Shown piece after piece: positions 35,623-46,985 of a stretch of DNA of 64,000 bases (position 1 is its first letter; each line of letters opens with the position of its first letter). This DNA is from Jacaranda mimosifolia. Its lineage: Eukaryota > Streptophyta > Magnoliopsida > Lamiales > Bignoniaceae. A program made the position numbers and the translations under genes. The notes below the pieces were generated by a model. The model saw nothing but the letters and a program-made list of their open reading frames with translations, was not told the DNA's origin and did no database searches. The DNA lies in contig CM032133.1 of the NCBI GenBank assembly GCA_018894105.1, forward strand, positions 8,632,501 through 8,696,500, written 5' to 3'.

Positions 35623-37801
35623 TGAATGCAAGAGTAGCATTAGGATCTATAAGTCAAAACTTCATAAGTTTGAAAATAACTAAGCTACTTAAGCATCCAA
35701 GGATCAATTCATGCTATAGATCTGAATTAGGATGAAGAATTATCCAGAAACTGTCTGAAATCGGCATAGTGAAAAGATGGCAACCTTTGCCTTTGCTATA
35801 CTGCTTCAAAAATCACCAAATTAAATCTGGAACTCCACACACAGGGGAAGCTACTATAAAAAAATTGGAGCAAAAAGCCTTTTGGATCGCTCCAGAAAAA
35901 TTCGCCAACTGAAAGTTGTTGTAGGTGGATCTCCAAACACGAGCAAGTCAAGTGTTTTGCCTCTATTGATATGATCCACAATCTTCCAATTTCCCCTTAC
36001 TAGAAGCTAGAGTTAGAGAGGAGAAAATGAGGTAGAGTAGGCTGATTTTCAGGTTGGAAAGAAGAAGGAATGCAAAGCTTCAACACATGATGCAATGCAT
36101 AGAGAGAGAAAGAGAGATTTAGGAGGGAATACAAGAATCTAATTCTCACACTTTCAGCAATTTAATATTCGAATTTTGCTTACCCTCTATATCTATATAT
36201 ATAGAATGGAAGGTACATCACACCTTCCTCAAGGTGACCGCCAAGTGGCATGCCAAGTTGGCAAAATTAAAATTCAAGTTTTACTTGAATTTCATGTGCA
36301 TTTCAATTTCATTTGGAATCTAATTCCAAATCAATTAAGATGGTAATTTAAATAAACACTTCATTTAAAATTTCCCTCCAAAAAGTATTCTTTTCATCAA
36401 TTAAATTAAACACTTTAATTTATTTAATTATCCTTTGATTTAACTTTTAAATCAAACAAGCTTAAATTAGTCAACTTGATTCTTTAAGTCAACCTGTCCA
36501 ATTGATGGTCAACATGGTACCAAAATAATTAAATCCTTAATTATTGGTCTAATTTAACTCTTTAAATTAATTGATTAATTTAACACTTGTATTAATCAAA
36601 CCAAAATTGACCGTCAAATTGAATCCTTGAAAATCAATCACTAAAGGGGTGAATTTTTCTAACACTTAGAAAATTATTCTACCAATTTTGGAAGTTATTT
36701 GGCTTTTGTGTGTGACACAATAGGTTGTACCATTCATTGGACATGGGCTCACAACTCTTTGTGACTTTTGAAAATCTTATATTCATTTTAGTTTAAAACT
36801 CCATTTAAACTAATCGACTCAATTTAATTAATTTCATTAATTGAAGGGTACCCAATCTCCATGGTCGATGTCCAACCTTAAACCCATGGAGCCCAACTAA
36901 TTGGCCGAAATGAATATTCTGGAGAACCATCATAACTCTACGTGTACCACGCAAATACGGTCCTTCCGTCTCCTATCTCTCGAAAGAGGCTTAGGGCAAG
37001 ATATTTGTCGGCTCCCTAATAGCCTCGATACTATATCTCTATTCTTAATGTTCGATTCCCTTGTGTAACGTCACCTTTGGAAAACTCCTTTTCCAAATTA
37101 TCACACCACTTTGCGCAAAGATTTCTTGGAATCGATCATTATAGAACATATAGGAGATGCACTCGCCCTTCCCAAAAGTGAGGAGTCGGATTCCATCTTG
37201 GATCTCACAAACCTCCATGCTAAGTAGCTCATACCCTAGCTCAACTCGAAAGACCCGCTAAGTGGTCAAAGAAGAGTCAAAGCGTGAGGATCAGACACAA
37301 GGTTACCATGGATCATCAGGTCAGAGGACTAATAATATGCACTAGCGTAAGCGGGAGAATTAACTACTACCGACTTGCCACTACAGTTATCTAGCAGATT
37401 CTCTGGAGTGTCTTCAGTACCTTGTTCTCTAACAAGTAGCCACTAACATGCACCAGTATCTCATACAGATTGCTCATGGAACGGAGCAATATCCAACTCT
37501 TGGATTTATGCATCGTCAGTGCATGTCTATCCGGATCTAAGGTGCCTTGTCTCATAAGATCCTATGACTTGGAAGATTTAAGACCACGATAGTGTAAGAC
37601 TTATTCCATGATCACCACACATTGAACTGATCAAGTCCCATAGTCATGTGTGATCTAAGGGTTTCATCCAAATGCAAGTGAAGTAATATAAAGCATAAGA
37701 TAAAAGTGACCGTTTAAAGAATATCATTCAATCAAAATTATTTTACAAGGAAATAGTTTTTACAAGGCAATCTAATTGGATTGTCGGGCATTTTTCCAAC
37801 G
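35623..37801 (-). repeat. Copia 3' LTR
   Basis: About 2.18 kb, starting TGAATGCAAGAG on the plus strand and ending in TTTTTCCAACG, the complement of a TGTTGGAAA-type copia LTR start with one changed base. It matches 43414-45045 at high similarity. A plus-strand TATATATATA stretch with downstream sequence lies near 36190. The polypurine tract lies immediately on its right. Confidence 0.8.
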
Positions 37802-37816
37802 ATCTCTCACTTGCCC
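37802..37816 (-). other. Copia polypurine tract
   Basis: Minus-strand GGGCAAGTGAGAGAT abuts the 3' LTR. Purine-rich in the expected place, with two pyrimidines. Confidence 0.6.
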
Positions 37817-37998
37817 TAAAGCCAATGCCCCATAGCCTTGAACCTATCTTCTCAAGATGTTCTTCAAAGCCCTTTGCGTTAGGGGTTTAGTTAGTAGATC
37901 TGCATTATTCTCTTCGGAGGCAACTCTCTCCACTCAGATGTCGCCTCTATCAATGATCTCCCGAACAAATGATATAGTCTCAAAATGTGCTTGGAATG

Positions 37999-38436
37999 CT
38001 AATGAGATCTTGGCTCTCTAGCTTGCGCTACCACCCCGGTATTGTCACAGAAGACAACAACTGGCTTAGCAATGCTAAGCACTACATTCAATTCTTGAAT
38101 GAAGTTTTTCATCCAAACACCTTCCTTTGCAGCTTCCGAAGCCACAATATATTCTTTTTCAGTGGTGGAATAGGCCGTGGTGTCTTGTTTGGAACTCTTC
38201 CAACTCACCGCGCCGCTATTGATGCAAAATATAAATCCAGAAGTGGATTTGAGGACATCTACGTTGGATTGAAAACTCAAATCTGAAAACCCCTCTAGTT
38301 TTAATTCTCCATTGCCGTATACCAAAAACAAGTCCTTAGTTCTTGTTAAGTACTTAAGGATTGCTTTTATGGCTATCCAATAGCTCTCATAGGGATTGGA
38401 TTGGAACCTACCCATAACGCTTAGCGAGTGTGCCAC
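37999..38436 (-). pseudogene. Copia RNase H remnant
   Basis: The longest open part of the copia polyprotein, 145 codons. It holds the end of the connection domain (HSLSVMGRFQSNP, AIKAILKYLTRTKD), then RNase H: GFSDLSFQSNVDVLKSTSGF, in which the usual first acidic position of the A(D/Y)W(A/G)G-type block is SDLSF, then WKSSKQDTTAYSTTEKEYIV with the catalytic Glu region and VVFCDNTGVV with the third acidic residue. It is preceded by stops at the junction with RT. In life it would remove the RNA strand during reverse transcription. Confidence 0.85.
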
Positions 38437-39360
38437 ATACGGTCTTATTCATTAAACTGCATATATTATGCAACCAATAGCGGAGGCATAAGATATGTGA
38501 GACATCTTTCATTTCTTTTCCTCAGTCTTGGGGGCTGTAGACTTTGAGAGAGGAATTGTATGTCCCATGGGAAGAAATCCCTTCTAGGATTCTTCTATAC
38601 TAAACCTCTTTGGTATCTTGTCAATGTACGGTGTTTAGGATAGCCTCAGCATCCTCTTAGATCTATCTCTAGAGATATGTATTCCCAATATGTACGATGC
38701 TTCTCCCAAATCCTTCATGGAGAATTATGTAGATAACCATACTTTAGTACACTCTAACATTCTAGCCTCATTCCCAATGAGAAGGGTGTCATCGACATAA
38801 AGCACAATAAGCTGTAGTGAACTCCCACTAGCCTTCTTGTGCACACATGGTTTATACGTATTTTAGACAAAGCCAAACAATTTGACGATTTTGTCAAAAT
38901 GTATGTTCCAACTTTGGGACGCTTATTTGAGTCCATAAATGGATCTCTAGAGTTTGCCAACCTTTTGCTCACTGCCTTTGGATGTAAAACCTTGTGGCTG
39001 TTCTATATAGATATCTTCTTCAATGTCACCATTAAGGAAAATGGTTTTCACATCCATTTGTCATATCTCATAGTCATAATATACAGCAATGGCAAGTAGA
39101 ATCTGAATGGACTTAGGCATAACGACCGGCGAAAAGGTTTCCTTGAAATTGATACTAGGGCTTTGAGTGTAATCCTTTGCCACTAGTCACGCCTTCAAAG
39201 TCACTACTTCTCCATCCACTCCAAGCTTTCGCATATAGATCCACTTGCAACCAATGAGAACTATTCCCTTTGGTGGATCTACTAAAGTCCATACTTTGTT
39301 TGAGTACATAGAGTCTATTTCGGATCTCATGGCTTCAAGCCAATATCTCGAATCTATTTC
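38437..39360 (-). pseudogene. Copia reverse transcriptase remnant
   Basis: Conceptual translation gives the copia RT order: VWTLVDPPKG, GCKWIYMRKLGVDG, a VAKDYTQ block, FSPVV, QMDVKTIFLNGDIEEDIYI, QPQGF, SIYGLKQASQSWN and the catalytic LYVDDTLLIG, whose YVDD codons are 38788-38799. Next come FSMKDLGEASYILGI and SYASAIGCIIYA. Several in-frame stops and shifts break it. The order integrase before RT, read on the minus strand, shows it is Ty1/copia and not gypsy. Confidence 0.85.
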
Positions 39361-40391
39361 ATAACTTCATCGTAGGTCTTCAGATCATCATCCGATTGCT
39401 TCTTGATTCGGTCCGACCTACATAGAGGTTGTGTACTAGGCTTACTTGTTTCCACTGCTTGTGGGATTTCATGATCATCTTGAACTTCATCAAGTTCAAC
39501 AACAACGCCGTTTCTATCTAATAGAAATTTCTTTTCCAAAAAGTAGGTAATCCTCGAGACAAACACCTATTGTTCCGAGGGATCATAGAAGTAGTAACCC
39601 ATAGACTCTCTAGGGTATCCCACAAACTTGCACAAGGTGGATCTACTATCCAACTTATCTCCAACTGTCCATCTCACGTATGCGGGAGATCCCCAAACCT
39701 TAAGACAATGGTAAAAGGGTGCTTTGCCATGCCATATCTCATATGGTATTTTGGGAATCGACTTTGAAGGTACTATATTTAGTAGCTTCATCGCCGTAAG
39801 TAAGGCATATCCCTAAAAGGATATGGGCAAATCAAAAAGCTCATCATGGAACGTACCATGTCCAACAAGGTACAATTTCTCCTCTCGGCTACTCCATTGT
39901 ACTGGTGTGTGCCTGGTGGGTCTATTGAGAAAGAATCCCATTTCCCTTTAGATAATCCAAGAATTTAGTGCTCAAGCATTCTCCGCTTCGATCTAATCAA
40001 AGAGCTTTAATACTTAGCTCCAATTTATTTTCTACTTCACTTCTATAGTCTTTGAACTTTTCAAAGGCTTTGGACTTGTTCTTCATAAGAAACATGTGTC
40101 CAAACTGACTATAGTCATCGGTGAAGGTCCACAAACGTTCGTATGGATCAAATTCAAGAGATTTGTGGAGCGCTCCATTTTTCCTACAAAAGGAGCTTTG
40201 GTCATTTTTCCCTTTAAACAAGACTCACAAGTAGGAAGGTCCTCAATGCCACTAACATTTAGTGCTTTGAGGGATTCTAACTTGCTCGTCCTGTTCTTAG
40301 AGATATGACCAAGTGCATGCCAAAGAATGACATCTTCTTGGATATCTAATTTCTTTTACTTGATTGAATGTGCATTAGTGAAGGTTGAGAA
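39361..40391 (-). pseudogene. Copia integrase remnant
   Basis: The core includes FTDDYSQFGHMFLMKNKSKA with the second half of the catalytic fold, then KALRSDRG. The C-terminal GKAPFYHCLKVWGSPAYVRW block is followed by GYPRESMGYYFYDPSEQ, characteristic of copia integrases. A further 70-codon frame (39354-39566) is the linker before RT. Several frames are needed to read it, so it is not functional. Confidence 0.8.
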
Positions 40392-40769
40392 TCAAGTATG
40401 TACAATCCATTTATTAATGTACTGTGAGCAATCAAAGAACCATTCTTTAATGCTTCCAACTTCCCATTTGAGATAATATTCAAATCCTTCATTATCAAAA
40501 ATGGGAATTGAGATAATATTCTTTACAAGATGGGGTACATAATAAACTGATTCAAGTACAATGCAAGCATTCCCCAAGTTCAACTTGATAATGCCTTGGA
40601 AAGTGGCCGCAACTGTTGCTCCATTTCCTGAGTGGAAGATCAGATGCCCATGATGAAGACTCTTTCTTTTTTTCATCCCATGTAATGAATTACGAAGGCG
40701 AGAACCGCATACGGTATCAAGTACCCATATGGAAGAATTAGTTGTCATGTGCATTTCAATAAAGTACAT
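40392..40769 (-). pseudogene. Copia protease remnant
   Basis: A 125-codon frame with SSIWVLDTVCGSRLRNSLHG at the active site. The family motif is usually LDTGC, so the glycine after the catalytic Asp-Thr is replaced by Val here. Downstream VLESVYYVPHLVKNIISI is the conserved YVP segment. It follows the gag zinc knuckle within a few tens of codons, the usual gag-protease arrangement in a single polyprotein. Confidence 0.85.
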
Positions 40770-41591
40770 ACCTTTCTCAAGGGTTCCAAGGTAAGCTTTG
40801 CAATTTCTTTTCCAATGCCCCTTTTCACCACATTGGAAACAACTAGCTTTGATTCTAACCTTCTTCTTAACCCTCTCGGAACTCTTCTCGGGTTGCCTCC
40901 CTTTTTATGAAGAACTTTTCTTCCTCTTACCTCTCTTTCTAGGACCGCTAAGGCCCTTTGACTTGGAAGATGATACAAGCGTAAGGGGCTTCTCCTTTCT
41001 CATAGTCGCCTTCGTAGTCACAAACATATTGATTAATTCATTAATCGTAACATCTTACTTGGACATATTGAAGTTCATAACGAACTGATCATATGATGGT
41101 GGCAATGATTGTAGGATCAAATCCACGTAAAGGTCGTTGTCCATAACCACATCTAATTATCCAAGCTTTTCGATGAGTCTTATCATCTTGAGGCCGGGAT
41201 CATGGACATTAGACCCTTCACTCATCTTTGACCTAAAGAGCTCTTTAGACAAAGCAAACCTTTCGTGTCTACTTTGTACACCATACAACTCTTGTAAGTG
41301 TACATAGATCTCTTGAACATGTTTCATGTACTCATGAGTCTTTTGCTGCTTGTTGGACAAGGATGCCATCATGACACACCTTACTTGTAGATCATCACCT
41401 ACAAATTTTGTGAACATTTCACGTTGTGTGTCGGTGGCGTCATCACCTAGTGTGTCCACGGGACTTTGATCAAGGACGTAAGTCCCATTTTTAGAGCCAA
41501 GAATGATTTTAAGGTTTCCTAACCAATCTTGGAAGTTCGGCCCAATTAGTTTATTGGTTTGCAAAATGCTTGTGAGTGATTTTTTAGCCAT
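40770..41591 (-). pseudogene. Copia gag remnant
   Basis: It begins at the ATG complementary to 41589-41591 (MAKKSLTSILQTNKLIGPNF) and is open to 41157 through EIYVHLQELYGVQSRHERF. After stops it continues to the CCHC zinc knuckle CFQCGEKGHWKRNC at about 40798-40846. An upstream in-frame ATG at 41666 is possible, but the MAKKSL start fits copia gag openings best. It would package the RNA in the virus-like particle. The lineage is not assigned. Confidence 0.85.
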
Positions 41592-43398
41592 TTTGATTGA
41601 AGATTTTGAAAATCTACAAGAGGCAAAAAAAGTATAAGCATGTGATTGATTTGATATTAAAAACATGTTTATGGTCTTTCAAGCATGTTTTCCTCCTATT
41701 ATTTTATCAAACCCTTCACCCCCTTCAAGAATTTGGGAAATCATATTCCTAGTGAGAATCAAGATCCTAAAGACTTGCAAGTGGACCCCCATGATCGGAT
41801 GTATATCCACGAGCAATCCAAAGGTAAGCAACTTTTTCTAATTGCATCTCATACAATTCTTGATTTATTTGCCTCACCATTTCATGTAGATCCCCTGATG
41901 GATGACCTCTACATTACTCGATGTTAAGTCAAACCTGCAAATCAAACTTTGATTTGAGACGGGCGCCACAACATCCCCCGTGACCGAGTGTATAATGTGC
42001 GGGCATTTCTAAATCAAAGGTGCATCTCATGCAAAGTGTATGGTCATAGCTTTCCACCTAAGTATGACCCCCCATGATCGAATGTATATCACACAAATGT
42101 GGTAGCATCGTCATGTTATATACTATTGGTAGAAGGCTTAGATTAATTAAAACTCTTTTAATTTGTATTCATTTTAACTTAATATTTGAAAAACACTTAG
42201 ACATTCTAAGTGGAGGGTTTTTGCTTGCAAAGATCTCATCATTTTATCTTCTTATTTATGTTTTCTATATCCTAGACATGCTTCTCATACATCAATAGAA
42301 TATGGAAAGTATAAATAAGTAAATGGGCCTAGTGTACTCCTAGGGTGGGATGACCATAAGCTTAACCAAGTGGTGCACTTAGAGCCATAGGTGCACCACT
42401 TAGTTGATTTTAGATGGGTTGATTAAATCTAGTTATTACATGATTGTATCCCATACATTCATGGGTCTTGAAAAGTCTCGATGCCTCCATTGGTCTCCAT
42501 TACTCCATGCAACATTTACATGAATAGGAAATCCTCACTCCTAAGGATTCTACTTTCATAACTTCTACAAGGTAGAAATAAAGAGGCATGCACGCCTCAA
42601 TTTAATATAACCCATTTCAACAACTTGAAATAAAATTTAACCAATTTTCAAAAGCATTCAAATATGTCAAACGTAATTTTGAGGACTTGCACAACATTTG
42701 TGCATCTACCATTTGTGGTGCAAATATATTTCAAGCACAAAAGGAGTTGGAGAAAAAAAACTCAAAACACACCAAAACTTCAAAATAGGGGCTGCCGCCC
42801 AGCTTGGGTGCATGGTTGGGCAGGCCACGTGCATAGCGTGCGTGCAGTGCCCGGCCGACGCTTGGCAGTGCTCGGTAGCTCCCTATTTTGGGGTTTCAAA
42901 GTGCGTCAAGCAATTTTCCACTCAACATTCATGCACCAATAGTTTCAGCACATGTTCCCAACATTAAAACACACATTATAGATGAATTTCCAGATTTTAA
43001 ATCCTCTATTAAAAAAGGAAATTCAAGTGCTCAATCGTACCTCCAAAAATTATAGAAGGCTAGAAACATATTCTTCAAAATCTCCAATATAACTCCAATC
43101 AAATTGGATCCCAAAATGACCAAAACTATTTTGATCAAACATCAACATGCTATATCACCATATAACATCAATAAATGCTAAATTAACATTCAACATTTAT
43201 CTGCATGGATTGAAACATACTAAAACATGGATTAACACTTACATCACATAAAAGCATGCTTTCAATTCATGAAGCAATAGAGGCATAAGCATCATCAACC
43301 AAACACTCTAATCCATCACTTTGATCAAGTATTTGGTGATATTGATTAATTCATCACATGAATCAATCAACCAATAATCCCAAACATAGCATGAAAAA
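41592..43398 (-). other. Copia leader
   Basis: Long non-coding leader of about 1.8 kb between the primer-binding site and gag. It contains a duplicated motif CCCCCATGATCG(G/A)ATGTAT at about 41787-41805 and 42067-42086, and a GC-rich patch at about 42783-42880 in otherwise AT-rich DNA. The 92- and 89-codon frames at 42664-42967 overlap that patch in two frames and have no recognisable domain. Confidence 0.6.
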
Positions 43399-43411
43399 GG
43401 CTCCAATACCA
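43399..43411 (-). other. Copia primer-binding site
   Basis: Minus-strand TGGTATTGGAGCC sits two bases from the 5' LTR. It matches the usual initiator-Met primer site TGGTATCAGAGCC except at two positions. Confidence 0.8.
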
Positions 43412-43413
43412 CT

Positions 43414-45047
43414 TGAATGTAAGAGTAACGTTATGATCCATAAATCAAAACTTCATAAGCTTGAAAATAACTAAAATACTCAAGTGTCCAAGGATCTATT
43501 AATGCTATAGATCTGAATTAGGTTGAAGAATTATCTCTTGTAGCTCAAAATAAGGAGAAGATCAACTATCTCTCTCGGATCTAGAAACTGTCTGGAATCA
43601 GCACAGCGGAAAGGCGGCAACCTTTGCCCTGGCTATACTGCTCTGAAAATCACCAAATTAAATATGACATACCTCCACACAAAGGGAAAGCTATTGTAAA
43701 AAAAATGGAGCCAAAATCCTTCTGGATATATTCTCTAACCGGAAGTTGCTGCTGGTGGATCTCCAAAATCGAGCAAGTCAAGTACCTTGCCACTATTGAT
43801 ATGATCCACACACCAAACAATCTTCCAATTTCCCCTCACTAGAAGATGGGGTTAGAGAGGAGAACATGAGATAGAGTAGGCTGATTTTCAGGTTGGGAAG
43901 AAGAAAAAATGCAATGCTTCAACACATGATGCAATGTATGGAGAGAGAGAGAGAGAGTGAGTGAGTGAGACAGATTTTGGAGGGAATGCAATAATCTAAT
44001 TCTCACACTTTCAGCAATGTGATATCCGAATTTTGCTTACCCTCTATATCTATATATAGAGGGTGGAAGGTGTGATGCTAGTTGGCATCACACTTTCCTC
44101 AAGGTGACCACCTAAGTGGCATGCCAAGTTGGCAAAATTCAAATTCAAGTCTTCCTTGAATTTCACGTGCATTTCAATTTCATTTGGAAAATTAATTAGG
44201 ATGCTAATTTAAATGAACACTTCATTTAAATTTTCCTCCAAAAAGTATTCTTTCCATTAATTAAATTAAACACTTTAATTTAATCAATTATCCTTTGATT
44301 TAACTATTAAATCAAACAAGCTTAACTCTTAAGCATAAATTAGTCAACTTAACCATTTAAGTCAACTTGTCCAATTGATGGTCAACATGGTACCAAATAA
44401 TTAACTCCTTAATTATTGGTCTAATTTAACTTTTTAAATTAGTTGATTAATTTAACAATTAAATTAATCAAAACAAATTGACTGTCAAATTGAATCCTTG
44501 AAAATTGGTCACTAAGGGGGGGAATTTTTCTAACACTTAAAAACTGGTTCTACCAATTTTGGAAGCTATTTGGCTTTTGTGTGTGACCCAATAGGTTATA
44601 CCACCATTGGACATGGGCTCACAACTTTTTGTGACTTTTGAATATCTTATATTCATTTTAGTTTAAAACTCCTTTTAAACTAATCGACTCAATTCAATTA
44701 ATCTCATTAATTGAAGAGTACCCAATCTCCATGGCCGATGTCCAACCTCAAGCCCATGGAGCCCAACTAATTAGCCAAAATGAATATTCCAGAGAACTAT
44801 CATAGCTCTACGCATACCATGCAAATGCGGTCCTTCCATCTCCTATCTCCCGAAAGAAGCTTAGGGCAAGATATTTTCCTGTTCCCTAATAGCCTCGATA
44901 CTATGTCTCTATTCTTAATGTTCGATTCCCTTGTGTAAGCTCACATTTGGAAAACTCCTTTTCCAAATTATCACACCACCTTGGGCAAGGATTTCTTGGA
45001 ATCGATCATTATAGAACACATAGGAGATGCACTCGCCCTTCACTAAA
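43414..45047 (-). repeat. Copia 5' LTR, truncated
   Basis: It matches 35623 to about 37160 of the 3' LTR. The remaining roughly 640 bp (the U3-proximal end) are missing; at about 45040-45048 the sequence passes directly into an inverted copy of a related LTR. The true end and its target duplication are therefore not available. Confidence 0.8.
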
Positions 45048-46563
45048 GACGTTTCCAAAGATAAGGTCATAAAGGGAATTGAACATTAATAATAGAAACA
45101 TAGTATCGAGGCTATTAGGGAGCTGACTAATATCTTGCCCTAGACCTCTTTCGGGAGATAGGAGACGGAATGACCGTATTTGCATGGTACACGTAATGTT
45201 AGAATGGTTCTTCAAGAGCATTCATTTTGGCCAATTAGTTGGGCTCCATGGGCTTGAGGTTGGACATTGACCATGGAGATTGGGTACTCTTCAATTAATG
45301 AGATTAATTGAAACGAGTCGCTTGGTTTAAAGGAGTTTAAACTAATGTGAATATTTGATATTCCAAAAGTCACAAGGAGTTGTGAGCCCATGTCCAATGA
45401 ATGGTAGAACCTAATGGGTCACACACAAAAGCCAATGACATGGTCAATTGAAGGAAGTAGAGTTTTTTAAGAGTTAGAAAATTCATAACCGTTTTGGAGG
45501 AGGCAAAATTGTAGTCATTTTGACTTGATCAATTTGAATGTTAAATTGGTCAAATTAATTTAAGAGTTAAATTAAGATCAATTAATTAAGGGTTAATTAA
45601 TTGATGTCACATGACTATCAATTGGTCAAAATTAATTTAAGGGTTAAATTGACTTTGACTAGCTTAAATAGTTAAGCATTTTTGACTTAAGAGTTAAGTC
45701 AAATTATAATTGGTTAAATTAAAGTGCTTAATTTAATTGAGTTGGAGGATTATTTTTGGGAGAATAATTGAGTGAATGGTTCATTTAATGTGAATTGGAA
45801 TTTAATTGCAAGACATTTCATAAGATGAAATTTGTGCTTCAATTAATATTCTTATTCACTAATTACTAGTTAGTGGCCACCTTGGCAATGACACTTGGCA
45901 TCATCTCCTTGGGGATGTTCATGGACCACTCCTATATATAGATATAGGAGTGTGTCCGGCCAAGAGTGAGTGAGAGCAAGTGTGTGCATGACTAGTGTGA
46001 TTTCTCCCCACATTTTGTGTAGTGGGAATCTAATTTGTTAGCATCCTATTATTCTCTCCAACTTCCTCCTCATCTTTCTTCCCAGCCTTCCTACCCTCAT
46101 TCTCTGCAGATATTCCAACCATTATGTAGAGAACATGCCATAGATTTGGTGTGTTGACTTTTACATTAGAGGCAATCTAATTTGGTTGTTTTTGCTCTTG
46201 ACTGGAGCAGTTTTCTGGCAGCCGGTTTTGCTAGTTCTGGGAGGACCTCTGGTGTTCTGATTGGGCTGAATTTTGGACTAAAAAATCGTCAAAGGGTTGA
46301 GGAGTTCCTATAGAAAATTTAGGAAAAACGGAGGAGTCCATCCATGGGAAAATCGATGGTGATCCTGCTGCGTCGGTGAAGAGACAGTTTGACGGTTTTC
46401 AAGAGTTTTCTCTTGCTCTTCGATTTTCTGTAATCACCCAGGTGTTTTTCCCTTCTAAATCTAGATTCCATGCATGTCTTGATCTTGGGGGTGTTGTGTG
46501 GGCTAGTTTATTCAGTTTTATTTTTGAAATATTTGGATCCTAGTGCCACACGTACCTTCAACA
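45048..46563 (+). repeat. Copia LTR fragment, inverted
   Basis: Forward-oriented, more divergent relative of the copia LTR at 43414-45047 (shared AGTATCGAGGCTATTAGGGAG, the CCATGGAGATTGGGTAC block and the TATATAGATATAGGAG promoter region near 45931). It lacks its start and ends near CGTACCTTCA at about 46563. No primer site follows it, so it is a 3' LTR or solo LTR remnant. With the minus-strand LTR it forms an imperfect inverted repeat of about 1.5 kb per arm. Confidence 0.7.
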
Positions 46564-46985
46564 TTAAGGTTCCTTATATTATTATTACAAAATCTTTGTT
46601 CCAATTTATACTCCTCATCTTCTTTCTTGTGAATGAATCCAAAAGACTTTTAAAAAGCTGGTGTCTATCTTATAGGATAAAAGGAACTTTAGATGCCCAT
46701 ATTTGGCTGAGCAATTCCTAAGATTTTATAAAGAAGAAAATCATGGATATATATGGCTTCTTTTTATTAGTGTAAACAAACTATAAAGTCTATAATCATG
46801 AGACCTTGTAATGCTACTAGATTGGCTTGTAGTGACCTTGGATATTATCATGATTCATATTTTTGAATTATTACAACTGTTATGGATACAACTATGAATT
46901 TATGTGTTGTTTGATTCATATTTTTTATTTATTAATTTAATTTTGATTTTTTTGTTTCTACAGATTAAATCATTATAGCATCATT

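Noticed and set aside
37999..38286. Forward-strand frame at 37987-38286
   Set aside because: It is the antisense of the copia RNase H region, which has clear domain motifs on the minus strand.
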